Shown piece after piece: positions 26,177-34,676 of a stretch of DNA of 64,000 bases; the first letter of the stretch is position 1; each line of letters starts with the position of its first letter. The stretch is from Gordonia jinghuaiqii (GTDB lineage: Bacteria > Actinomycetota > Actinomycetes > Mycobacteriales > Mycobacteriaceae), in the NCBI RefSeq assembly GCF_014041935.1, contig NZ_CP059491.1:2852001-2916000 (forward strand). Direction: 5' to 3'. The notes below the pieces were generated by a model that worked only from the letters and a program-made list of their open reading frames with translations, did not search any database and was not told where the DNA came from. The position numbers and the translations under genes were made by a program.

Positions 26177-26529
26177 GGGTTGACTGCCGGTTCTCTGTCG
26201 TACCCCGGTCGTACTCTCCGAACTGATCACGGATACCGATCGGAGGGTTCCAGTGGGCCAAGACAAGGCACGATGCCGAAACTCGAGCTGGTCTATCGGC
26301 ACGCCGAGCTACGGTACCGTGGATATCCGCCGGTGGTGATCCGTGTTCGCAAATCCCGCCTAGTCTGGAGCGATATAACCTGCAACCGACACGGCAGTGC
26401 CGGCCCACTAGGCCATTCCGACCCAGTAGCATTCGAACGCAAGAGATTCATCAAGTGGAGGCCGCCAAGGCAACTCTTCGTTTGCAGAACAAGGTGAATC
26501 CCCCACACGACGCACGACGAGCAGGAGCA
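26177..26529. other. Gene-free stretch upstream of the ABC-3C operon
   Basis: Holds the presumed promoter of the three-gene operon. Candidate elements are a 10-bp palindrome ACGGTACCGT at 26311-26320, the same core as the dyad near the acyltransferase at 10330, and an AT-rich GATATAAC at about 26371-26379. No protein family is recognised in any frame. Confidence 0.35.
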
Positions 26530-27321
26530 ATGGCCAGGAACTACACGAGCCTGACTCTGAAGCAGTTGTTCCTGACGTCCGGACATTACTGCGCCTTCCC
26601 GGACTGTGCCGTCGCCATCGTGGAGTTCACCAACGACGGCCCGGTCGTGCTCGGCGAGATCGCACACATCGAGGGCTCATCAGATGACGGACCTCGCCCA
26701 AACCCGACGCTTGCACCATCCGACCGGGACCGCTATCCGAACCTGGTGGTCCTCTGCGCCCATCACCACACGCTGGTGGACAAGATCGATTCGGAGTATC
26801 CAGTCGAGACTCTCAGGGACTGGAAGCGCGCTGCGGAGAAGGCAACCGCCGACAAGTTGTCAGCCGGAGCGACATCTGTCTCGTTTGCAGAGCTGCAGAT
26901 TGTCTGTAATGCATTCGCTGACGGCGATCTTGACCTTCCCTCGACTCCGATGATCGCGGTGGAACCGCAGGCGAAGATGGATGCCAACGCACTGACTGGC
27001 GCAATCCGCCCTACCATGAACGTGGGTCTTGCCCAGGCTCCGCAGGCTGCGGAATACATCAGGCGTCAGGCTCAGCTCTCCCCTCGGTTTCCTGAGCGGC
27101 TGCGGGCAGGATTCGTCAGCGAGTATGACCGGCTAAGCTGCGAAGGAGTGGAGGGTGACTCTTTATTCCTCGCACTCATCGACTTTGGCGCGAACAGTGC
27201 CGCCTCCCCCCAGACAGACAACAGTCGATACTTCGTCATTCGTGCGGCTGCTGCAGCTGTCCTCTGCCACCTCTTCGAGGTCTGTGATGTATTCGATGCG
27301 CCAGTTGAGGTGTCGACATGA
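26530..27321 (+). CDS. HNH nuclease effector of an ABC three-component (ABC-3C) system
   Basis: A 263-residue protein. The N-terminal HNH domain has the zinc-type pairs C21/C26 (CAFPDC), the motif His H46 in EIAHIEG, N71 and C76, and H78-H80 in LCAHHHTLVDK. The C-terminal domain of about 130 residues has no name I can assign, but sits where ABC-3C effectors carry the region that couples to the ATPase. The gene overlaps the middle-component gene by 4 bases (ATGA). In such systems the effector is thought to be held inactive and released upon invasion sensing. ATG 26530 is used. An upstream GTG at 26455 would add 25 residues. Confidence 0.85.
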   Translation: MARNYTSLTLKQLFLTSGHYCAFPDCAVAIVEFTNDGPVVLGEIAHIEGSSDDGPRPNPTLAPSDRDRYPNLVVLCAHHHTLVDKIDSEYPVETLRDWKRAAEKATADKLSAGATSVSFAELQIVCNAFADGDLDLPSTPMIAVEPQAKMDANALTGAIRPTMNVGLAQAPQAAEYIRRQAQLSPRFPERLRAGFVSEYDRLSCEGVEGDSLFLALIDFGANSAASPQTDNSRYFVIRAAAAAVLCHLFEVCDVFDAPVEVST

Positions 27322-27542
27322 TCCTGCCGACCAAGTACATCCCAGCGTCAGATAGTGTCCTTGGCCGAGCTGGCGCGATCCTGCCGCTACGCGAGAGCAA
27401 CCCAACAGTCAGCGAACTCTGGCACTCGTACCGGACAATCAGAACGGACGAATCCTTCGACTCATTCGTCGAAGCGCTGACCTTGCTGTTTATGCTCGGC
27501 GTAGTCTCCATCGATACCGGCGTACTTCAGTGGCGAGTGTGA
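27318..27542 (+). CDS. ABC-3C middle component, MC6-like
   Basis: A 74-residue protein starting MILPTKYIPASDSVLGRAG, with a winged-helix-like pattern (VSELWHSYRTI) and a C-terminal strand pair (FMLGVVSIDTGVLQW). Length, opening motif and position between effector and DUF2326 ATPase fit the small middle component class 6 of ABC-3C systems, which is thought to link sensor ATPase and effector. It overlaps the nuclease gene by 4 bases and is 1 base from the ATPase gene. Confidence 0.8.
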   Translation: MILPTKYIPASDSVLGRAGAILPLRESNPTVSELWHSYRTIRTDESFDSFVEALTLLFMLGVVSIDTGVLQWRV

Positions 27543-27543
27543 A

Positions 27544-29298
27544 ATGAGACTAAACTCCCTAACCGCCAACTTTTCCAGCTTCCGCTCCATTGACTTTCGC
27601 GATGGCCTGAACATAGTCGTGGCCGACCGTGCAAAGGATGCGACCAAAACCGACTCACGAAACGGCTTGGGAAAGACGACGGTCATCGCTTTGATCGACT
27701 TCTGCCTTGGCGCGAACATGAGTGATCGCCTCGAACAGATGAAGGGAAACGAGTGGTACTTCACCCTCTCTCTCACAACTCGGTTGGGCATCACACTCGA
27801 AGTCTCGCGCGGTCCTGACAGCGCCAGCGAAATTCATATCACCGGCGATGTTGTGGCGGCAGGAGTTATTGAGCAGGGAGACGTAACTGAGGCGGGAAGA
27901 GCAGACATTGGTTCGCGGCAGTGGACTACCTGGCTCGGCAAGGAGTGTTTCACGCGCGAAGGCATGCCGGCCGAACCCCCGACGTTCCGGAGTCTCATCC
28001 GGCATTTAGCCCGTTACCGTTCCGACTCACTGATTGACCCGTTCCGCACTCTGGCTAACCAGCGCGCCGAGGCAGTCCAGGCCGAAAATGCATATCTTCT
28101 AAATCTCGACTGGCGATTTGCGAAGGAGTGGGCAGACCTGAAAGGCCGTAAAGCCCGCATAGCCCTCGCTGACGACCCTGAAAACACCATCGAATCGCGT
28201 ATCGCCGCACTTGAGCCGCAACTAGTAAGAGTCCAACGCAGAACGGATCGACTGACACGAGACGTCAGCAGCTTTTCAGTCCTTCCGGAATACCGAGAAA
28301 TTGAGGAACGAGTTCAGCGAGCAACCGCCCAGATCAAGACGCTCGGGAACGAGAACTTCGCCGACCGCCAGCAGCTCGCGATGTACGAATCACAAGCTCA
28401 GGATGAGTTCACAACGCGCAACGTCAGCGTGGAACACCTGTTCAGCGAGGCTGGAATCGTGCTCGGTGACGCCATCGTGCGAAGCCTCGATGACGCCGCG
28501 GAGTTTCACCGGCAGGTCACAGCGAATCGTGTGGCATACCTTTCGGAGGAGACTAGGCGAATCAGCGGACGAGTCACCCAGCGCGAAACGCAGCAGGTCG
28601 AGCTTGCGGCTCAACAGGAACGAGACTTGAAGCTGTTACGGACGGGCGGAGCGCTCGATGACTTGGCCGCTCTACAGCGCGGGCTCGCGGAGTCACAGGT
28701 TGAGGTCGCGCAAGTCGAAGAACAGATTCGAGTCCTCCGCGAACTGAGCGATAGGAAGTCCAAGCTCAAGTCTGATGAACTCGACCTAGTCTCACGTACC
28801 AAACTCGATCTTCAGGAACGCTTCGATCTTCGGGCCGGAATTGTCGCACGTTTCGGTGAGATCATGGAAGCCTTATACGGCGAACCCGCAGATCTTCAGG
28901 TCTCTCAGGGGAAGTCGGGTGTCCAATTCAAGGTCGTCCTTCCCAAGACTGGATCAGGCGGCGTCCATTTGATGGCGATCTTCGCTTACGACATCGCCCT
29001 TACAGAAGACCTCCAGAGCTTCGGTCGGGGGCCTGGTTTCCTTCTCCACGACAGCTCGATCTTCGCGGACGTGGACGAACGTCAGACAGCCAAGGCGATC
29101 GAAATTGCTGCCGGGTCCGCCACCGACCACCGCTACCAGCACCTCTTGACCATCAACAGTGATCATGTCCCGTGGAGCGAGTTCTCCGACCGGTCAGTCT
29201 TTGACGATGCAATCGTGCTCCGACTCCACGACGGCGACCCCTCGGGAAGCGTGCTCGGTCAGAGGCTTCACAACACGATCGAGTCAAGCGAGAACTGA
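27544..29298 (+). CDS. DUF2326 SMC/RecN-like ABC ATPase of the ABC-3C system
   Basis: A 584-residue ATPase. The Walker A motif NGLGKTT is at residues 40-46. The centre (about 215-420) is a long Arg/Glu/Gln-rich coiled coil. The C-terminal DUF2326 part (about 425-584) contains the FLLHDSSIFADVDE segment, acting as the Walker B/D-loop region. It is shaped like RecN/SMC proteins that sense nucleoprotein ends or complexes. In ABC-3C systems it is the sensor and switch for the nuclease encoded upstream. Codon bias is weaker than in the chromosomal flanks, suggesting recent transfer. Confidence 0.87.
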   Translation: MRLNSLTANFSSFRSIDFRDGLNIVVADRAKDATKTDSRNGLGKTTVIALIDFCLGANMSDRLEQMKGNEWYFTLSLTTRLGITLEVSRGPDSASEIHITGDVVAAGVIEQGDVTEAGRADIGSRQWTTWLGKECFTREGMPAEPPTFRSLIRHLARYRSDSLIDPFRTLANQRAEAVQAENAYLLNLDWRFAKEWADLKGRKARIALADDPENTIESRIAALEPQLVRVQRRTDRLTRDVSSFSVLPEYREIEERVQRATAQIKTLGNENFADRQQLAMYESQAQDEFTTRNVSVEHLFSEAGIVLGDAIVRSLDDAAEFHRQVTANRVAYLSEETRRISGRVTQRETQQVELAAQQERDLKLLRTGGALDDLAALQRGLAESQVEVAQVEEQIRVLRELSDRKSKLKSDELDLVSRTKLDLQERFDLRAGIVARFGEIMEALYGEPADLQVSQGKSGVQFKVVLPKTGSGGVHLMAIFAYDIALTEDLQSFGRGPGFLLHDSSIFADVDERQTAKAIEIAAGSATDHRYQHLLTINSDHVPWSEFSDRSVFDDAIVLRLHDGDPSGSVLGQRLHNTIESSEN

Positions 29299-29449
29299 CT
29301 TCAGACTGAGGCATCCAACTAGCCGAGGAGATCCATCTCAACCTGGGAACCATCAGCAACGGACTCACTTCGCATACCACTTCGCACTCAATTGTGATGT
29401 CTCTGGCGTCGGAGAATCGAGGAAATTGAACTGGCTCCCGACTTGCGTG
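29299..29449. other. Junction between ABC-3C operon and IS21 remnant
   Basis: 151 bases. Minor protein-like traces (EIHLNLGTISNGLTS) but no gene or inverted repeat recognised. Confidence 0.25.
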
Positions 29450-30331
29450 TCACTGGCTGTTGACCTCGGCACACCAGTCCCGCGCAGCACGGTTCGCCAT
29501 ATGCACGTCCAGAATGACGTCGTCGCAACCGGCGGCGATCTTGGCTTCGGTCCACAACGGCTGTGCTAGATCCGACTGCGCGTACCCGCAGAGGTTTTCC
29601 ACGATCCCTTTCGACTCCGGATCGGCGCCGTGGCAGAAGTCCGGGGAGAACCCGTAGTGGGTGGCAAACCGCACATACGTGGGGGTGGGTACGACGACGT
29701 TGGCGACGACCCCACCTTTGAGGCAGCCCATCCGATCAGCGAGTACCTTGTTGGGCACTCCACCGATCTCATCGAAGGCTTCAGCGATGAATCCGAGTGT
29801 GGTGGTGGCTGTTTCGTTGGTGGCGAACCGAACGAAACGCCAGCGTGAGAACGCCAGCACCGCGCAGAACATGTGCAGCCCGCCGATCACGGCCCAATCG
29901 ATGACCAGGTAGTCACCCGGAGCCCACGCTGCCGGGCGGCGGCCACGGTGATGGTCACGGCGCCACTGTGTTTTCGCGGTGGCGACCAGTCGACGGAAGT
30001 TCCGGGCCGAGCCCTCATATCCTGCCGCTCGCGCTACCGGTACCAGACGTTTGGCGGTGATCCGGCCGTGTGATCGCTCGACTCGCTCAGCGACCAGCTG
30101 GGCCACCGCATCGTAGTTGCGGGCCCGTTCCTTGCGCTCGGGTGGTTGATCGTCGGCTTCGAACCGGTCGACCACGCGCTTGACGGTCTTGTGGGTGGTG
30201 CCGCACACCTCGGCTGCGGCGCGATAGCTTCCGAGTTCTCGGTAAGCAGAAATGATGTCCATACGGTCCTTCGCCGACTTCAATGGAACTCCCGGGCGGT
30301 GATGGTGATCGGTTGGCACCTTCACCGTCAT
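29450..30331 (-). pseudogene. istA: Truncated IS21-family transposase (IstA-like)
   Basis: A 293-residue N-terminal part. The helix-turn-helix (AYRELGSYRAAAEVCGTTHK) is followed by an rve/DDE core with VIDWAVIGG, the second Asp region (NKVLADRMG) and the Glu in DPESKGIVENLCGYAQ. Full IstA proteins run to about 400-500 residues with istB downstream. Here the protein stops at WCAEVNSQ and istB is absent. The element is therefore broken at its 3' side, next to the ABC-3C ATPase gene. Transposition on its own is unlikely. Confidence 0.8.
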
Positions 30332-30369
30332 CGCCTGGGCCTTCAGTTCCGGGTCGACACGACGAACAC

Positions 30370-30445
30370 AGGGTGGGGACTTTTTATCTGGCCACCAGCG
30401 GGGACCTCGACCTGGCCACCAGTGGGGACTTTCTCATGGCCATGG
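30370..30445. repeat. IS21 terminal repeats, left end
   Basis: Two head-to-tail 24-bp units, CTGGCCACCAGCGGGGACC... at 30388-30411 and CTGGCCACCAGTGGGGACT... at 30412-30435, differ at few positions. A partial unit (GGTGGGGACTTTTTAT) lies before them and ATGGCCATGG after. Multiple transposase-binding repeats inside the end are typical of IS21. No matching right end was found beside the ABC-3C operon. Confidence 0.8.
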
Positions 30446-30611
30446 ACACCCACGGTGCCGCCACCTGTTCGAGTCCTAGCAGAGTCAGGTTCCTCGAGTC
30501 CGTCTTCGAGCTCGGTGTGCTGGAAGCTGTAGACGAGCTCGGCCTCCTCCCAAATTCACTGCCTGCCCCGATTACACTCAGCGGGGACTCCAATTCTGAC
30601 ACGATTGTCAT
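30446..30611. other. Region between IS21 end and the nuclease gene
   Basis: Must hold the promoter of the 711-residue protein. A plus-strand frame through it reads SRVRFLESVFELGVLEAVDE and MWMIFQARLKMR and stops at 30648. This may be the tail of a gene cut by the IS insertion, or chance. Confidence 0.25.
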
Positions 30612-32747
30612 GTGGATGATTTTCCAAGCGCGCTTGAAGATGCGATAGATGGTGTCAACGAAGTCGTCACGCCGGCCATGCCGGATCGAAGGATCAGGCC
30701 ACTCCCGTGGGCCTCGCGTCTATCAGCAATGCCCTACTTGCCGGGTGGCGGAACTAAGCAGATCGAGGTCCTTCGCGAACTACTGCAAACGACGATTTCG
30801 TCTGATGGTGTTCTTACCGCGACCGTTCTAGACGGCAACGGGCTGGAGCGATCGCTACGTGACGCACTGAAGCCGCTGTCATCTGCGGGTTTTGTGCAGT
30901 CCGTTGACCGCGATCACGCCGCCGTAACCGATGAGGCGGCCGCTTGGCTCGACTCTCAAGACGACGCACAACTGTTGGCGATATTTCACCGTCACGTTCG
31001 GTACTTAGGTGAACTATTGGCCGTCCTCGAACCCGAACGACGAACGGTGCGCGACCTCGTGGAGGCAGCGGGCAAGCAGTACGACCTCGCGTGGACAACT
31101 CCTGACCAAACCCGTCGTCGCATAACGTGGTTGTCCTGCCTTGGGGCAGTTGAGTACTGCACTTCGACCCATGTCACGATCACCCAGCGTGGGCGAGAGT
31201 TACTTGCCACACTTCTTCTCGACGGACCACACCAGACCCGGGCACGCACGCCCGAGCCAGTCAAAGTGAATGATCCTCCGCAGCCGATCGCCGCTTTGCT
31301 CGGGGACATGACTCAAGCCCGATTGGAAGGACGCAATCCGATACTGGGCTACATCCCCCGCGGCAACGGGGAAGCCGACGTCGTGCAGGCGCTCGAGGCG
31401 CTCGTCAATGCAGCATCGCCAAGTACAACGAAGGCTAACCTGCTTGCGTTTGCTGAAGAGCATTTCGGGGTCAGCGAATCCTCGTTCGGCGCGGTGCTCA
31501 CGACGCTGACAAGATCTGGACTCATCGAGCAGACGAGCTTGAATGTCTATGAGCCGACGTTGCCTGGGCGTGCCTGGCTGGAATCTGGAGCGGCACTAGA
31601 CCTGGCCCTTCTGATGCACTCGCGTTATCTATTCGTTCTCGAAATTGTCCCAATGCTCCAAGAGCATGATCGAGCTCCGGGTCTTGCACGCGCTGCTGTT
31701 GACTACTTCGGCATGAAACGTGTTGACACCGGGGGAATACGGACGCGGCTACAGATCTTGAAGGCCGCTGGACTAATTGAGGAGCGGGCCAATTGGCGGT
31801 ACCAGCCGACTGCACTCGGGGAGGAAGTGGCAGCCCGCTACACGCTCCAGGCTGCACGAGACCAGATCGAGTCCGAATCGGTCACCTCAAGTCAGGGAGA
31901 AGCGCCTCCTTCTGCAGTGCGTACGGCTCGGCTGATCGGACAGGACCTCGTAAGCGCAAGTACCGACTCCGACAACCCGATTCGCCTTGAACAGGCTGTC
32001 GCTGCAGCCTTGCAGTTCTTAGGCTTCAAGGCCCAACACATTGGCGGCGGCGGAAAGACCGACGTCCTGGCAACGGTAGACAACAGCGATCTTAAGCCCA
32101 TCAGGGTTATTGTTGATGCGAAATCCGCCCGTAGCGGGACCGTCAATGAGGGCGCGGTCTCCTTTGATACCTTGCGAGAGCACCAAGAACAGCATCGTGC
32201 CGACTACGTTGTGCTGGTAGGCCCCAGTTTCGACGGTGGCCGTATACGCCCGCGAGCAGGGCAGAATAAGGTCGCTTTGGTCACGACTAGCGAGCTAGCA
32301 GCTGTAGTCATGCGCCACGCACGTACCCCAATCTCGGCTTTCCACTTCGTTGGCCTGATTAGCGGAACGCAGGAGAACCGCCGTGAACTCGAAGCGTGTT
32401 GGTCCGCCACAGAACGGCGAACGACACTTCTCGCGCAAGTGGTGACGATTCTCGCTGGCGAAGCAAGGGATACGGACGAAGTCACACATGGTGCTCTCAC
32501 AAGTGATCAGATATATCTGATCGCCCGAGAAGGAGGCACGGGACCTCGACCCAAGCCCCGTGATATCGAGTCTGTTCTCGAACTTCTACAGCACCCTCTG
32601 GTCGATTCTGTACGTACGGTGCAGGGTGACCGTGGACGCCCTCCTTCGTACCGGTTGCACGATGGCCCGACACACGTCCAAGCGAAGCTGAGCGCACTGG
32701 CTCAGGCGCTCGAGGGTGTGGACGAAGCTATCGAGTCGACCGAGTAG
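30612..32747 (+). CDS. Multi-winged-helix protein with PD-(D/E)XK nuclease domain
   Basis: A 711-residue protein I do not recognise as a named family. Four winged-helix-like segments can be traced at about 48-115, 120-200, 235-325 and 330-410, each ending in a strand pair such as SSAGFVQSVD, LGAVEYCTSTHVTITQRGR or AAGLIEERANWRYQPTALG. A Mrr/restriction-like nuclease core lies at about 455-570: E460 in RLEQAV, D484 in GGKTDVLA and D502-A-K504 in IVDAKSARSG. A further helical domain ends the protein. It is likely a DNA-targeting defence nuclease. GTG 30612 is the first usable start, with a weak ribosome site. Confidence 0.7.
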   Translation: MDDFPSALEDAIDGVNEVVTPAMPDRRIRPLPWASRLSAMPYLPGGGTKQIEVLRELLQTTISSDGVLTATVLDGNGLERSLRDALKPLSSAGFVQSVDRDHAAVTDEAAAWLDSQDDAQLLAIFHRHVRYLGELLAVLEPERRTVRDLVEAAGKQYDLAWTTPDQTRRRITWLSCLGAVEYCTSTHVTITQRGRELLATLLLDGPHQTRARTPEPVKVNDPPQPIAALLGDMTQARLEGRNPILGYIPRGNGEADVVQALEALVNAASPSTTKANLLAFAEEHFGVSESSFGAVLTTLTRSGLIEQTSLNVYEPTLPGRAWLESGAALDLALLMHSRYLFVLEIVPMLQEHDRAPGLARAAVDYFGMKRVDTGGIRTRLQILKAAGLIEERANWRYQPTALGEEVAARYTLQAARDQIESESVTSSQGEAPPSAVRTARLIGQDLVSASTDSDNPIRLEQAVAAALQFLGFKAQHIGGGGKTDVLATVDNSDLKPIRVIVDAKSARSGTVNEGAVSFDTLREHQEQHRADYVVLVGPSFDGGRIRPRAGQNKVALVTTSELAAVVMRHARTPISAFHFVGLISGTQENRRELEACWSATERRTTLLAQVVTILAGEARDTDEVTHGALTSDQIYLIAREGGTGPRPKPRDIESVLELLQHPLVDSVRTVQGDRGRPPSYRLHDGPTHVQAKLSALAQALEGVDEAIESTE

Positions 32748-33427
32748 TCGAGCGGATCTCGCGGCTCCCGCTTGTGCTGTCAACTTCGTACCGAAAGCAG
32801 CCGTTTACGAATTCTCCGAACCATTCGTCATGCATTTCCGCCGATTGTAGCGCGTAACGTCCCCGCTACACAATCCCAATTCCCGCCAGTACTTCCGAAT
32901 TCAATGTCAGCTGACACAGAATGCCGACGAAAATGCATGACCGACTAGTTTGGAACTCTGTTGTTCACCATTCACGAAACTCTCAGGAATAATCGGGTAC
33001 GCGTGGGAACCCACCTAATCATCCACCCCGCGTGCACGACCCTTACAGCTCACAGCACCTGCTAAACGCCCACCCGGGTACGCAGAGGATACGCAGCAGC
33101 ACCGCCACCGCCCAGGCCGTAAGCAATTATCCACGACCGCAGGTTCACAACCTGTCGGGCGTCAGTTCGAGACAGACTATGATGTCGTTTCGATAGCCGC
33201 CGGATCACTGGTGAGCTCCGACCAGAGGGGCGATTGGGACCGCCCTTCAGGAGTAGCAGGTCGGTAGAATAGTTCGTATTCGAATATTGGCCAGCTACCG
33301 GTAGACCGCTGCTTGCAGCAATAGAATCTGGCACCAAGTACGTGGCCGTGCAGGATGCCCGTAGCGGCCGACGGATGCGAAGCCCGTCCAGCGACCCCAA
33401 CGCAAATGTTCGTTCAGTGAGCGGGTC
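32748..33427. other. 680-base gene-free region
   Basis: No convincing gene on either strand. AT content is higher than the surroundings, mainly at 32780-33000. A tRNA-like fragment at 33065-33161 was examined and rejected. Possibly the distal boundary of the transferred segment. Confidence 0.4.
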
Positions 33428-33805
33428 TCAACCAACGATGTAGTGGGCCAGGATTGCTTGAAGTTCGTAGATGTCGACTTGTCGGTTGAACTGCCGAGCG
33501 ATCGGGTGGGTGGTACCTGATAGCCAGATCTTCAGTTCAGCGTCCAGGTCGAACGTGCCAGCTGTCTCGACAGAGAAGTGCGTCACTGAGCGGTAAGGGA
33601 TCGAGTGATATTCGGTCTTCTTTCCAGTGATGCCCTGCTTGTCGATGAGGAGAAGCCTTCGATTCGTGAAGAGAAACACGTCGCGGACGAGGCGGTAGCC
33701 AGCGTCGACAGTCTCGCCCTGCCCCAACAGCTTCGCGTACTCCGCTTGTCCTTGCCGCGGGTCGATACGACCGGCGTTACCCATCATTCCGTTCATGATT
33801 CCCAT
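33428..33805 (-). CDS. PH-domain protein (bacterial PH, YvbH/YokE-like)
   Basis: About 125 residues. The bacterial PH core is seen in VFLFTNRRLLLIDKQGITGK (strands 1-2 with the NRRL signature), EYHSIPYRSVTHFSVETAG and the C-terminal helix. It is probably cytosolic. The family binds proteins or lipids, with no assigned role in actinomycetes. ATG 33805, or ATG at 33796/33787 within MGIMNGMMG, may start it. Confidence 0.75.
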   Translation of the reverse strand: MGIMNGMMGNAGRIDPRQGQAEYAKLLGQGETVDAGYRLVRDVFLFTNRRLLLIDKQGITGKKTEYHSIPYRSVTHFSVETAGTFDLDAELKIWLSGTTHPIARQFNRQVDIYELQAILAHYIVG

Positions 33806-34121
33806 TGACCGTTTCTAGCAAACTGGCCGCGGCGTCATTCGGATGGACCACACTTGTCCCTCGTGGTTAGCTCCGACTCGAGCATGCTCCGGGGGTCGCG
33901 ACGACCCGTCCATCGCTGTCGACGAGTCGCCAAACACAGGGCATGACAACACCCAGTCAGTGGTCGTCGCCGCCACCACAGAAACGCGGAGTTTGTACCG
34001 AGTTCGGCTGTTGGCGGTATCGCTCACGCCTGACGCAGCGGGCTTCGGGACGACGTCCGAGTGGCACACTGGCGGGAACCCCTACTGCCGACGATCCGAT
34101 CGAGGGCGAGGAGCACGGACT

Positions 34122-34509
34122 ATAGTCATCACAGGTCTGGTGCTCACCGCTGTCGCGGGGCTCTTGCACGTCTTCATCTTCTATCTGGAATCGATCGCCT
34201 GGACGAGCGAACGCGCACGCGCGACTTTCGGCACCGGGACGGTGGAGGAAGCGACAGTTCAGAAGGAGCTCGCTTTCAACCAGGGGTTCTACAACCTGTT
34301 CCTGGCGATCACGGTGTTCGTCGGAATCGTGGTGTACGCCATCGGTTCCGACGCCACCATCGACGCCGGTCTTCACCACCACGGCGTCGATGGCGGCTGC
34401 GGCACTGGTGCTGACGCTCTCGAGCCCCGACAAGATCGCAGCCGCGCTCAAGCAGGGCGTCGTTCCTGCACTCGCAGTGATCGCACTCGCCGTCGGCTTG
34501 ATCCTCTGA
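34122..34509 (+). pseudogene. DUF1304 membrane protein with lost start and a frameshift
   Basis: Clear DUF1304 sequence: VLTAVAGLLHVFIFYLESIA, then FNQGFYNLFLAITVFVGIVV in one frame. It continues as ASMAAAALVLTLSSPDK...AVIALAVGLIL in the next frame. The shift lies at about 34350-34380. Where the start codon should be, 8 bases after GAGGAG, the sequence is ATA (34122). So both start and frame are damaged, and the 125-residue, four-helix product cannot be made normally. Confidence 0.75.
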
Positions 34510-34676
34510 ACCCGGCGAATTCCTCGACCGTTACGCATAATCGCCGCCGCTCTCAGCCAAGCCCCCGGCTCACCATGTGAGACACATCCGACGCATCGTC
34601 CCAATTCGCCCATGGGGACCCGCTGAAACTGTTCCAATGGCTGCAAGTGAAACGTAGCAACGTGTGAGGGGTCGGG

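Noticed and set aside
30446-30500. TGTTCGAGTCC resembling a tRNA T-loop near the IS21 end, as a possible attachment site.
   Set aside because: No acceptor stem or preceding arms. The match is only about ten bases.
33065-33161. A tRNA-like arrangement with an ACGCCC...GGGCGT acceptor-like pair and a GCAGG-TTCACAA-CCTGT arm.
   Set aside because: The T-loop lacks the conserved A after the purine, no D-arm or anticodon arm can be drawn, and the length of 97 bases does not fit.
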